From JBFHFS01 sp041583495 (GTDB lineage Bacteria; Bacteroidota; Bacteroidia; Bacteroidales; Marinilabiliaceae), in the NCBI GenBank assembly GCA_041583495.1, contig JBFHFS010000026.1, positions 8,776-72,775 of the forward strand: a DNA stretch of 64,000 bases, read 5' to 3'. The notes beneath the pieces are model-generated. The model made no database searches. It saw only the letters and a list, made by a program, of their open reading frames with translations, and was not told the DNA's origin. The first letter of the stretch is position 1. Each line of letters opens with the position of its first letter. The position numbers and the translations under genes are program-made. This document shows positions 1 to 7,775 of the stretch, one piece after another.

Positions 1-343
1 ATTCGGGATGATTCTCCCCATGCACGTCGCACAACTTTTGCAACTGTTGATTTAAGAACGGAATGGTTTCAACAACATACGAATGGTGCCTTTTCTCAAT
101 ATAGTCGCACAGCTCATCGAGTGCCAGCCCGTCGATGTATTTCGAATCCGGATCGTTCATCCCCACCAGGGCCTCCAATTCGGGAACGATATCTGTTAGC
201 GCTATGTTCGATTGTTCGCAAGCCTCTCCCAAGGTAATGCCTCCCCCGCAACAAAAATCAATCTTGTTGCTGTCGAATATCCTGGCGGTTTTAAAGTTCG
301 CTTTCACAATATCTCCTACAATGGTGTCTGACTTTATCTGCAT
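1..343 (-). CDS. Iron-sulfur cluster repair di-iron protein (RIC/ScdA/YtfE family), partial
   Basis: Only the N-terminal 114 or so residues are present; the rest lies beyond the left edge. The reading begins MQIKSDTIVGDIV and contains the CCGGG motif typical of the N-terminal DUF542 domain of RIC proteins, followed by GEACEQ and, near the edge, the start of a hemerythrin-like helix with HHSYV and HGENHPE, where di-iron ligands are expected. Family members repair iron-sulfur clusters damaged by nitric oxide or oxidative stress in the cytoplasm. The ATG at 341-343 is the natural start because it opens the conserved domain. The gene is divergent from the next one. The family call is from recognised motifs; the exact subfamily cannot be settled without the C-terminus. 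Confidence 0.8.
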   Translation of the reverse strand, partial: MQIKSDTIVGDIVKANFKTARIFDSNKIDFCCGGGITLGEACEQSNIALTDIVPELEALVGMNDPDSKYIDGLALDELCDYIEKRHHSYVVETIPFLNQQLQKLCDVHGENHPE

Positions 344-375
344 GGCTTTTTGTTTAATTAGTTCAGGGCAAAGAT

Positions 376-624
376 ATGAAATTATTTATAAAAGGATGCG
401 CATGTCCTTTTATTCATTTGTCTGAAGACGAAGTGACGGGTGCAATTACTCCTTATTATGTTTCTTCAGAAATTTTCTTTGAGTAATGCTATTTCTTTTC
501 TAATTTGGCGCTACAACATCAAAATCACCTGGGCTTCAAACACGAAAAATGGATTGTATATGACAGAAACACAAAGCTCAACTTCTTCTATATCGACAAT
601 ATAAACATCACCTCTTATGACTAA
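376..624 (+). pseudogene. Small gene interrupted by an in-frame TAA
   Basis: An ATG at 376 opens a reading frame (MKLFIKGCACPFIHLSEDEV...) that meets TAA at 484-486 after 36 codons. The same frame then continues for 45 sense codons with protein-like composition (...HEKWIVYDRNTKLNFFYID...) to a TAA at 622-624. That final stop overlaps the ATG of the following gene at 617 by 8 bases, a layout typical of translationally coupled genes. I infer one gene of about 82 codons broken by a nonsense mutation. A 36-residue peptide followed by unrelated sequence, or a sequencing error, are the alternatives. I do not recognise a family. Confidence 0.5.
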
Positions 625-1069
625 AATTCATGAACAACTCTATCATAAAGGTCGGGAGATATTCGATGTTGTGAAGAGAATAAGTGATCTCATACCCGAA
701 GATGACACCCCCCTGCAGTCGGTTAAGGAATTTATGCAAAGCGATGCACTCCTTTTATCTGTAAAAGTTAAGGGGGTCGAAGAAACCGATCTGTATGATC
801 TGAATATGGAGGCAGCGACAATCATTCGTAAAGCAGCCAGGGATCTGATGATTCAAAACCATACACTGAAAATGTTTGGTTTTAAGTATGTCGACTATTT
901 TGATATCGTGCGTGAATTAATCGAAGAGTACCGGCTGCTGTTTATCCAATGGGTAACTACATTTGATCCCTGGAACTATGTCACCGACCGCTGGGGATTG
1001 TTCAACCCTCCGGGTGTGGGACCCAATGGCCCCTACTCCGGGGAGGATCTTCCTGACCTGGATGGATGA
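617..1069 (+). CDS. Hypothetical protein, mostly helical
   Basis: A 150-residue protein with no family I recognise. It has no signal peptide or membrane segment. The first 115 residues look helical, with a tyrosine- and aromatic-rich stretch (FGFKYVDYFDIVRELIEEYRLLF), and the C-terminus is a Pro/Gly-rich tail (NPPGVGPNGPYSGEDL). Its ATG overlaps the end of the broken small gene upstream by 8 bases, so the two probably formed a unit in which translation of the second depended on the first. A strong hairpin lies about 95 bases after its stop. A cytoplasmic location is inferred. Confidence 0.6.
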   Translation: MTKIHEQLYHKGREIFDVVKRISDLIPEDDTPLQSVKEFMQSDALLLSVKVKGVEETDLYDLNMEAATIIRKAARDLMIQNHTLKMFGFKYVDYFDIVRELIEEYRLLFIQWVTTFDPWNYVTDRWGLFNPPGVGPNGPYSGEDLPDLDG

Positions 1070-1163
1070 CCTAAAAAATTTGTTTTTTCGCCAGAAATTC
1101 GAAAAAAGCAATCCTTCTAGTGGATTTCCTTCCAACTGTTCAATATTATCGATTAAAAAAAAT

Positions 1164-1202
1164 TATAGACCTGACAGGTTTTTTAAACCTGTCAGGTCTA
1201 TA
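1164..1202. terminator. Perfect 18-bp inverted repeat between convergent genes
   Basis: The arms read TATAGACCTGACAGGTTT and its exact reverse complement, separated by TTT. An A-run lies to the left and the arms carry T/A tracts, so it can work as a bidirectional terminator for the rightward unknown gene and the leftward endonuclease-like gene. Inverted repeats built on ACCTGACAGGT are, from memory, common in Bacteroidota intergenic DNA, so this may also be a dispersed repeat. Confidence 0.7.
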
Positions 1203-1220
1203 TCATTAACCACAAATATT

Positions 1221-2105
1221 TCAGTACTTAAACTCAGCCACCACCGGGTAATGATCAGACAGGTAATAGGCTGGCTGGTCATTCACCACCCGTGCGCCGG
1301 TGCATGAGGCCCCCAGGGATGGAGAAACCAAAATATAATCAATACGACTGGAGTCAAACCGTCGTCCTTCCCCTTCTGATTTTTCAAAGACCTGCGAGGG
1401 AAAGCTAATTCTTTGATCCAGCCCTTTGGTATATCTCTGAACTACATCGATTAAGGGATAGCCCAGGAAGGAACTTAAAACGCCAAACTCCAACTCATCA
1501 TGAAATAAATTTCTGACATGATCGTGCGCTTCGTCTGAACCCCGGAGCGCCTTCATCATGGCTTCGTTGTCGCGGTATAAGTCGGCATCGAAAGGAGATA
1601 CAGCATTAAAATCACCCAATACGATAACCTTATCCTGCTGCTCTGATATTTCAGCCATTCGGGAGAATAGGATACCAGCTTCCTGTTTTCGTTTTTCGTA
1701 ACTGAAGGGAGAAAGATGCACCACAAAAAAATCGATTCCCCGGGTGTGGCAATGCAGGGCGCCATGGTGCATATTTTCCATGATCCGTTCCTTCACTTCT
1801 ATAGGGTGGTTCGAAGTAATTCCCACCGAATAGCCGGATGTTTTAAGTATTTCGGCATAGGAATGGCCCCATGTCCGGGCATCCATCAGCAGTTTTTCCC
1901 TGGTATATGCATTGAGTTCCTGCAGGGCAACTACATCCGGCTTTTGAGCGTCTATCCAGTTAATAACCTTTTGATGGCGGATAGTATCTTTTCCCCAATC
2001 AAAACCATTCCAGATGTTGTAGGAAATCACCTTTAGGTGTTCCTGCGAAAAAATTGAAGAACATGTGGCCAGAACCACAAGCAATGATATCAGCGTTTTT
2101 CTCAT
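1221..2105 (-). CDS. Exported endonuclease/exonuclease/phosphatase (EEP) family protein
   Basis: A 294-residue protein with an N-terminal signal; Cys15 in LATC could be a lipobox, otherwise signal peptidase I would cut near residue 21. The EEP fold motifs are complete: N30 in ISYNIWNG, E63 in ALQELNA, H130 in VVHLSP, D165 and N167 in LGDFNA, and the terminal D284-H285 pair in SDHYPV. These bind Mg2+ and the scissile phosphate in DNase I-like enzymes, including sphingomyelinases and inositol phosphatases. Being exported next to two exported metallophosphoesterases suggests scavenging of phosphate esters rather than DNA repair. The substrate is not determined. It lies 10 bases after the upstream phosphoesterase and is probably co-transcribed. 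Confidence 0.85.
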   Translation of the reverse strand: MRKTLISLLVVLATCSSIFSQEHLKVISYNIWNGFDWGKDTIRHQKVINWIDAQKPDVVALQELNAYTREKLLMDARTWGHSYAEILKTSGYSVGITSNHPIEVKERIMENMHHGALHCHTRGIDFFVVHLSPFSYEKRKQEAGILFSRMAEISEQQDKVIVLGDFNAVSPFDADLYRDNEAMMKALRGSDEAHDHVRNLFHDELEFGVLSSFLGYPLIDVVQRYTKGLDQRISFPSQVFEKSEGEGRRFDSSRIDYILVSPSLGASCTGARVVNDQPAYYLSDHYPVVAEFKY

Positions 2106-2115
2106 TTTTTTGGGA

Positions 2116-3096
2116 TTACTGTTTTAACCTTAGTTTTCTGTTTTTAATCTCCGGGGTAGTCTTGTTGTTTTCAGGTTGCTCCGGATACCCCAACGCCTCT
2201 GGTGAAGGCCCCACAAAAGAACTCTTCACACCCTCTGTTTTTATCCTGTTCTGATCAACCTCTACAAAGGCGAAGAGGGGATTTTTGTAAGGCACTGTAT
2301 ATTTAATCCATTCATAGGATTCATCTATTTCCTTACTGTACCGGATTGTTTTATACTTATCGCCCAGCCATTGGTACGACATGCTGTTGATCTGAATATA
2401 ATAGATCCCGTTGATAGAAGAGGCATAATCGATATGGTGATGGCCACTGAAGCAGGCAATGACTTTAGAAAAGCCCGCCATTCGGTTTTCTTTTTCCAGA
2501 AGCTCTCGTATTTGTTCACTGTTTTCAATCCGGTCTTTATTATTATCCAAAGCCTGATGTGAAAACAAAATACAAGGCAACTCCGTCGATCTTAAATCGG
2601 CCTTTAACCATTCCTCCTGCTCCTGGCCAATAAAATGAGCATACCCGGGAGCACTATCGGGTGAAGGGTTTTTATCGTTGCCATCCAATACAATTAAATG
2701 GTAGCCCTTTTTATCGAATGAATAGTAACCCGACGGCATTCCCCAATACTCAACCACCTGTTGGCGCGAAAAGCCCCCATCCATATCGTGGTTGCCAATA
2801 ACATGGTGTTTCTCGCCGGAAAAGTGGTTCCAAATGGCTAAAAAATCACGATTGTAATCATAGGGTCGGCAAAAATCGCCCATTTGAATTATAAAGTCCA
2901 GCTCCCGGTCTGTGGCTTTATCAATAAAGGTTTGAAGCCGGGAATCGGCATCGTGCATCACATCTTTGTGGACATCGGCACACACACCGAATTTTAATCT
3001 TTGCCTTCCCCCGGGTGCTGTAGCCTTTAAGCTCACAGGAAGCAAAAGAACGGAGCTCCCGGCAAGAATGGTTTTTACAAATGCGCGTCTTTGCAT
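2116..3096 (-). CDS. Tat-exported calcineurin-like metallophosphoesterase
   Basis: 326 residues, starting MQRRAFVKT with a twin-arginine pair (R3-R4) ahead of a hydrophobic stretch, so probable Tat export. The metallophosphoesterase motifs are in order: D41 and H43 in CADVHKD, D74 in MGDFC, N102-H103-D104 in IGNHD, a later LFSHQ, and GHHH in the C-terminal half. These ligate the two metals of the calcineurin-like fold. It resembles the next gene upstream along its length (same start, same FSGHxH block, similar tails), so the two are tandem paralogues. It is the middle gene of a leftward phosphoesterase trio. The natural phosphoester is unknown. Confidence 0.87.
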   Translation of the reverse strand: MQRRAFVKTILAGSSVLLLPVSLKATAPGGRQRLKFGVCADVHKDVMHDADSRLQTFIDKATDRELDFIIQMGDFCRPYDYNRDFLAIWNHFSGEKHHVIGNHDMDGGFSRQQVVEYWGMPSGYYSFDKKGYHLIVLDGNDKNPSPDSAPGYAHFIGQEQEEWLKADLRSTELPCILFSHQALDNNKDRIENSEQIRELLEKENRMAGFSKVIACFSGHHHIDYASSINGIYYIQINSMSYQWLGDKYKTIRYSKEIDESYEWIKYTVPYKNPLFAFVEVDQNRIKTEGVKSSFVGPSPEALGYPEQPENNKTTPEIKNRKLRLKQ

Positions 3097-3131
3097 ACTG
3101 GTTTTTTTAGAAAAACAGTAAAAATTCTTAT

Positions 3132-4142
3132 CTACTTAAATTGAAATTTCCGGTCAGAGATACGCGCCACCAAAGGGGTCGAAGTCTCTACATTCATAGG
3201 GATACCAAGCTCTTCAGGGCCCGGCTTAACAAAGGTGCTTTCAACGCCTTTTATTCCCATTGTTTTTTTGGAAAGCGTAACGATGGCATAAAGTGGCTCT
3301 TCGTAGGGCACGGTAAACTGCAGGGTGGGCCGTGTTTTATTGATTGAATCGGCAAACCGTTCGGGGCATTTAAACTTTTCCCCAACCCACTGATTCGACA
3401 TGCTGTTGATCTGGATATACTGAATTCCATTTATTTCTTTAGCATAATCGGTATGATCGTGTCCGCTAAAAGCGGCCACTACCTTTGTGAAGCCGGCCTT
3501 TTTGTTGGCCTCTTCCAGGATTGCCCTGACCCTTTCCCTGTTCTGACATGCCTTTTCATTTTCCAGACTCTGATGAGAGAAAACAATGGAATGCCTGGGG
3601 GTTTGTTCCAGATCTTTTTGGAGCCATTCCAATTGCTCCGGATCGACATAAGCCCGTTGTTCGGCCGGCTGATAAAAATTCCCATCCTGATAGGGAATAT
3701 ACTTGCCCTCAATAAATAGATTATTTGGGTCGAGTACAATAAAATGGAAATCACCCCGATCGAAAGAATAATAACGTGTCTTCATCCCGACAAACTTCAT
3801 GAAATCGTCTTTCGACCCCACATCCATATCATGATTTCCCAATACATTGAAGGTTTTCAGAGAGGTGGATTTCCAAATATTGAGAAAATCAAGATTTTCC
3901 TTTTTGGGGAAACAGAAATCGCCCAGATCAATAATAAAATCCAGGTTTTCTTCTTCGGCAATATGGACGAAATGATGCAATCTGAGGCTTGCATCGTGCA
4001 TAATATCCTGGTGGATATCTGTGCTGATACCAAAGCGAAGGGATACTGCTTTTTCGTTCCCTTTACAGCCCCATGTGCCTAAAGGCAATAAAAGAAGGGT
4101 ACTTCCCCCCACTAAAGATTTTATAAATTTTCTTCGTTGCAT
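3132..4142 (-). CDS. Tat-exported lipoprotein metallophosphoesterase, paralogue
   Basis: 336 residues. MQRRKFIKS carries the twin arginine, and Cys26 in GTWGC is a plausible lipobox, so this copy may be membrane-anchored while its neighbour is soluble. Metal-ligand motifs are intact: D42/H44 in STDIHQD, DLGDFC, VLGNHD, VFSHQ and FSGHDH. It is the first gene of the leftward trio; 35 bases separate it from the second copy. Compared with the paralogue it has an insert around residues 140-165 (LFIEGKYIPYQDGNFY). The promoter should lie in the 230-base divergent gap shared with the glycoside hydrolase-like gene. Substrate unknown. Confidence 0.87.
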   Translation of the reverse strand: MQRRKFIKSLVGGSTLLLLPLGTWGCKGNEKAVSLRFGISTDIHQDIMHDASLRLHHFVHIAEEENLDFIIDLGDFCFPKKENLDFLNIWKSTSLKTFNVLGNHDMDVGSKDDFMKFVGMKTRYYSFDRGDFHFIVLDPNNLFIEGKYIPYQDGNFYQPAEQRAYVDPEQLEWLQKDLEQTPRHSIVFSHQSLENEKACQNRERVRAILEEANKKAGFTKVVAAFSGHDHTDYAKEINGIQYIQINSMSNQWVGEKFKCPERFADSINKTRPTLQFTVPYEEPLYAIVTLSKKTMGIKGVESTFVKPGPEELGIPMNVETSTPLVARISDRKFQFK

Positions 4143-4263
4143 TATGTTTAATTTTTCAGGACACCGAAGGTTTTCAATGTACTAAAAGAACATCCTAAAA
4201 TGAAATTTGCCGGAGGGAAAATGATCCCGGCACCTGGAAGGTTTGCCCCCTCCGGATCTGATT

Positions 4264-4293
4264 TTTGAAATTGATGCCGAAATTGTAACTTTA
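4264..4293 (+). promoter_or_regulatory. Bacteroidota-type promoter for the GHL10-like gene
   Basis: TTTG at 4264-4267 and TAACTTTA at 4286-4293 are separated by 18 bases, close to the known Bacteroidota primary-sigma consensus (-33 TTTG, -7 TAnnTTTG). Transcription would start near 4300 and leave a leader of about 75 bases before the ATG at 4374. Confidence 0.5.
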
Positions 4294-4373
4294 CCTCAAT
4301 ACAAGGTATAACGGCCGAAACCCTTTGGGGAGTTAAGCAAAAAGCCATGCATTAAACACAAAACACAATCCCT

Positions 4374-5489
4374 ATGAAACGTGTCATCGCTATTCTGATT
4401 GCAGCCCTACTGATATTGCCCTCCATGGCCCAAAGGCCGGAGCAGAATCCCTATTCGAAGGTTTACAGTGAGAAAAAGTTCTATTTTTCGGGTTGGGGGG
4501 CTCCCAAGCAGGGGCCTGAAAACGAACAGTTGGCCACCCTAAGGAAGTGGGCCGATGCCGGCATTACCGATCTGTTACCCGGATCGGGCAAGGAGAGACT
4601 TGAGGAGCTCATCAAACTGGGATCTGAGTATGGCATCCGGATTCATGCCTGGCACTGGATGATGAATGTAGGCGGCAATGCGGTGTGCCGGGAGCATCCC
4701 GAGTGGTATTCGGTCAATAAACTGGGACAAAATTGCCGGGATTTTCACCCTTATGTAGGCTACTACAGTTTTTTAAGTCCCTTCTCCCAGGGGGCAAGAG
4801 AATACATCAAAAAAGGGGTTAGAGAAAAAGCCCAGATAGAAGGATTGGCTTCGGTACATTTCGATTATATCCGTTATGTGGATGTGATACTTGGAAATAA
4901 CCTGCAAAAGAAATATACCTATAAGGGGGAGGCCCTGGTGCAGGACCGCCTGCTTCCCGAATATGATTTTGGTTATCATCCCGAGGGCAGAAAACAGTAT
5001 AAAGAAATATTTGGGATCGACCCCCTCGACATGGAAGATAATGTAGAGAATCCTGCCTGGCAACAATTCCGTATGAACGCCATCACCTCACTTGTTGAAG
5101 AGTGTGTGGCGATTTGCCACGAAGAAGGAACCGCCGCCTCGGCAGCCGTTTTCCCCTTTCCTCAGTTGGCCCGTGAATACGTCCGCCAAGACTGGGGCCA
5201 CTGGAATCTGGATTACTTCTTCCCCATGATCTATAAACAAGATCATGAGGGCAATATGGGATGGGTCGGTTTCGCCACAAAAGAAGGCGTTCGGGATATT
5301 GAAAAAGGCCAACATCTTTTCACCGGCATATTGGTGGGGCATTATGGCGATAACATGGCCGATTTTGAAGAAGCCATCGTTCAGGCACACGACAATGGTG
5401 CCAGAGGAATTACCTTCTTTACCATTGGGGCCCTCAACGATAAACATTTGGCCATCATCAAGAAATACAACGAGAAATACAACAAGTAA
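4374..5489 (+). CDS. Exported glycoside hydrolase-like protein (GHL10/DUF187 type)
   Basis: 371 residues with a clear signal peptide (MKRVIAILIAALLILPSMAQ). The body has the features of the GHL10-like TIM-barrel group: a strand-helix start (WADAGITDLLPG), GIRIHAWHWMMN, LASVHFDYIRY with a likely catalytic-region Asp, and FFPMIYKQ near the C-terminal strands. Relatives are thought to act on poly- or oligosaccharides, but few are characterised. It should act in the periplasm or outside the cell. It is transcribed alone from its own promoter, upstream of a GH29 gene in the same direction but 400 bases away. Family assignment is by motif recognition; substrate unknown. Confidence 0.72.
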   Translation: MKRVIAILIAALLILPSMAQRPEQNPYSKVYSEKKFYFSGWGAPKQGPENEQLATLRKWADAGITDLLPGSGKERLEELIKLGSEYGIRIHAWHWMMNVGGNAVCREHPEWYSVNKLGQNCRDFHPYVGYYSFLSPFSQGAREYIKKGVREKAQIEGLASVHFDYIRYVDVILGNNLQKKYTYKGEALVQDRLLPEYDFGYHPEGRKQYKEIFGIDPLDMEDNVENPAWQQFRMNAITSLVEECVAICHEEGTAASAAVFPFPQLAREYVRQDWGHWNLDYFFPMIYKQDHEGNMGWVGFATKEGVRDIEKGQHLFTGILVGHYGDNMADFEEAIVQAHDNGARGITFFTIGALNDKHLAIIKKYNEKYNK

Positions 5490-5890
5490 AATCTTCATTT
5501 TAATACGCCCCGGTTTAAATATGGGGAATGGAGGATTTCCAAGCTGAATGCTGTCCATTCGCCATCCCGAAGCTCCGAAACTTTTTGTTAACATGCTCCG
5601 AATGGGATCCATACATCAAGGAGCTCTGCGTCCAGGGATCGATATCCAATTCTTCGCGAATTTGTTACTCAGCTTCTCCCTTTAGCGGAGGAAAAATATC
5701 GAAAACCGGGATATATTAACGATGGGAGCTCTCTCTCATGGGAGATATCATGGCGGGATTGAGCCCCCAGAACTATCCATAGTTTGAAAAATAAATCTTA
5801 CATTTGATTGAACTTCGTATTCCTGAAATTGGCGCGTTTGTTCACTGGGAAAACCGATTATCGGTTGAGAATTAATTAAAGAAAAACAAA
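5490..5890. other. Intergenic, 401 bases, before the fucosidase gene
   Basis: No convincing gene. A possible -7 element TACATTTG sits at 5799-5806, with TTTG at 5783-5786 spaced only 12 bases away, so the promoter call is weak. The 15-mer CCGGGATATATTAAC at 5707 nearly repeats one arm of the hairpin between fecR and susC (20583). An antisense frame overlaps the end of the GHL10-like gene and reads into this gap, but it looks like a shadow. Confidence 0.4.
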
Positions 5891-7336
5891 ATGGGAAAAA
5901 CACTAACAACGTGCATCCTTAAAAGCACACTTTTTATTTCACTTTCACTTTCAATATTCAACCAGACAATAGCTCAGGAAATAAATTATACTGGCCGCGA
6001 ACCAGTTAATTCAAAATTCGTTTCTGAGTCTTCACCTGAGGATAATCGTCAGATCCCGGAAAAATTCAAATGGTTTGAAGAAGCCAAATTTGGTCTATTC
6101 ATTCATTGGGGATTGTATGCTATTCCCGCAAGCATGTGGGACGGAGTACCGGCCAGCAAGACTTCAGAGTACCTAATGATGAGAAAGAAAATCCCGGTCC
6201 AGACTTATAAAATGCTGGCCGATCATTTCAACCCATTTCAATTTGATGCCGAGCGGTGGGTCCAAATGGCCGAAGATGCCGGAATGAAATACATCGTATT
6301 CGTCAGCAAACATCATGATGGATTCGCCATGTATCATTCAAAAGTGAGTCCCTACAACGTTGTCGACGCTACTCCCTGGAAACGTGATCCGCTCAGGGAA
6401 ATTGCCGAGGCATGCCGCAGGCATAATATGAGGCTTGGCCTTTATTACTCCCAGGCCGTTGACTGGGAACATCCCGACGGCGCAGGAAACTCATGGGATT
6501 TCAATGAGAAAGAAAAAGATTTTGACCAATACCTCCATGAAAAGGCACTTCCCCAGGTTCGGGAGTTGCTTACGAACTATGGTCCCATTTCAACTTTCTG
6601 GTTTGATTGGCCGGAAGAGATGACGGAGGAACGATGCAAACTGTTCAGCGATATGGCAAGGAAGCTGCAACCCGATATGCTGATTAATAGTCGCCTGGGA
6701 CCTGATCCAACCGTCGATTTCCGGTCCATGGGCGATAACGAAATTCCAAACGCCAAAGTACCTGGTATATGGGAAACCGCCGGAACCATGACTACGAGCA
6801 ATGGCACGTGGGGATATAACCAGTATGACCAGGATTGGAAATCGTTGTCTGCCATAACCTTCAATTTGGTTGATATTGTTAGCAAAGGTGGCGTCTATCT
6901 CCTGAATACCGGCCCTACCTCCGATGGTGTAATTCCTTTTCCCACACAGGAAGTGTTTTCAGGCGTCGGAAAATGGCTCAGGATCAACGGCGAGTCCATT
7001 TATGGGGCCGGGCCGACCCCGTTTGGTTATGAGTACGGCAGTGAAATCCAGGGAGAGAAAGACAAAAGAGGCAATCCCGCCTTTGATGTTAAGAAGGAAT
7101 TGCGATTTACCACCAAACCTGGCAAACTCTATGTTCACATTTTCGATTGGCCAAATGGAACACTGGAACTGGCAGCGCTTAACGGCAAGGTGAATAAGGC
7201 TTATTTCCTTGCTGACCCGGATAAAAAGCCTCTCACTTTTTCACAGACCGGCGAAAAAATTAAACTCACGTTACCTCAACAGGCTCCTGATACCATTGAT
7301 TCGGTCGTGTGCCTGGAGTTAAATGAGAACCAGTAG
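5891..7336 (+). CDS. Alpha-L-fucosidase, glycoside hydrolase family 29
   Basis: 481 residues with a signal peptide ending near TIAQ (residue 29). GH29 hallmarks are present: FGLFIHWGLYA, the KHHDGFAMY block, RLGLYYS, and FWFDW with D239 as the predicted catalytic nucleophile. The catalytic barrel runs from about residue 60 to 370 and is followed by a short beta domain, so it is of usual GH29-A-like length. It would remove terminal alpha-linked L-fucose from glycans such as mucins or algal fucose-containing polysaccharides, in the periplasm. It stands as a single gene with no SusCD pair beside it. The family call is firm; substrate linkage is not determined. Confidence 0.93.
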   Translation: MGKTLTTCILKSTLFISLSLSIFNQTIAQEINYTGREPVNSKFVSESSPEDNRQIPEKFKWFEEAKFGLFIHWGLYAIPASMWDGVPASKTSEYLMMRKKIPVQTYKMLADHFNPFQFDAERWVQMAEDAGMKYIVFVSKHHDGFAMYHSKVSPYNVVDATPWKRDPLREIAEACRRHNMRLGLYYSQAVDWEHPDGAGNSWDFNEKEKDFDQYLHEKALPQVRELLTNYGPISTFWFDWPEEMTEERCKLFSDMARKLQPDMLINSRLGPDPTVDFRSMGDNEIPNAKVPGIWETAGTMTTSNGTWGYNQYDQDWKSLSAITFNLVDIVSKGGVYLLNTGPTSDGVIPFPTQEVFSGVGKWLRINGESIYGAGPTPFGYEYGSEIQGEKDKRGNPAFDVKKELRFTTKPGKLYVHIFDWPNGTLELAALNGKVNKAYFLADPDKKPLTFSQTGEKIKLTLPQQAPDTIDSVVCLELNENQ

Positions 7337-7775
7337 TAAAATACTTCAATCGTTCTTTTAAGCTCGTATCCAACTTAAATAACAATTAGTGGTTTCATTG
7401 CCAATTGCAACGAAGCGGCCATTTTTTAAGTTAATATTGGTTGAGCCAACCCTACTCAGTGCGAGCACAAAAAGCCTCCCTATAAAAACCGGTAACAGTT
7501 GTGTCATAAAGCGAAGGGATGGCAGTTGGAATGAAGTGAAAGACTTATGATTTGTGCGTTAAAGTTTCTTCGTTTTTCTAACCCCTCATGGCTCATTTAT
7601 CATGGTAGCTTCATTTACACCCAGGCTTGCACACGATAATAACCGCAGAAATTGAACCCGGATTCAGAAATCCCGGGGACCGGCTACGTCATGGCCAAAA
7701 AAAAGGATTGCTCAATTCCTTTTTTGGGGAAGAGAGCAATCCTATTACAATTTATTCAAAAAACCTTAGGTTACC
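7337..7775. other. Intergenic, 439 bases, between convergent genes
   Basis: No open frame that looks coding. Apart from the terminator at its right end I see no repeat, RNA gene or promoter. Confidence 0.4.
7697..7743 (-). terminator. Intrinsic terminator of the metalloprotease locus
   Basis: On the minus strand AGGATTGCTC pairs with GAGCAATCCT across a 20-base loop (7704-7743) and is followed by a run of eight T (7697-7704 on the plus strand is all A). It lies about 32 bases past the stop of the second metalloprotease, so it should end the whole leftward operon. Confidence 0.75.

Noticed and set aside
135..425. 96-residue frame on the plus strand
   Set aside because: Antisense to the RIC gene, which has the CCGGG motif.
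5088..5612. 174-residue frame on the minus strand
   Set aside because: Overlaps the C-terminal half of the GHL10-like gene, with no recognisable motif or leader.
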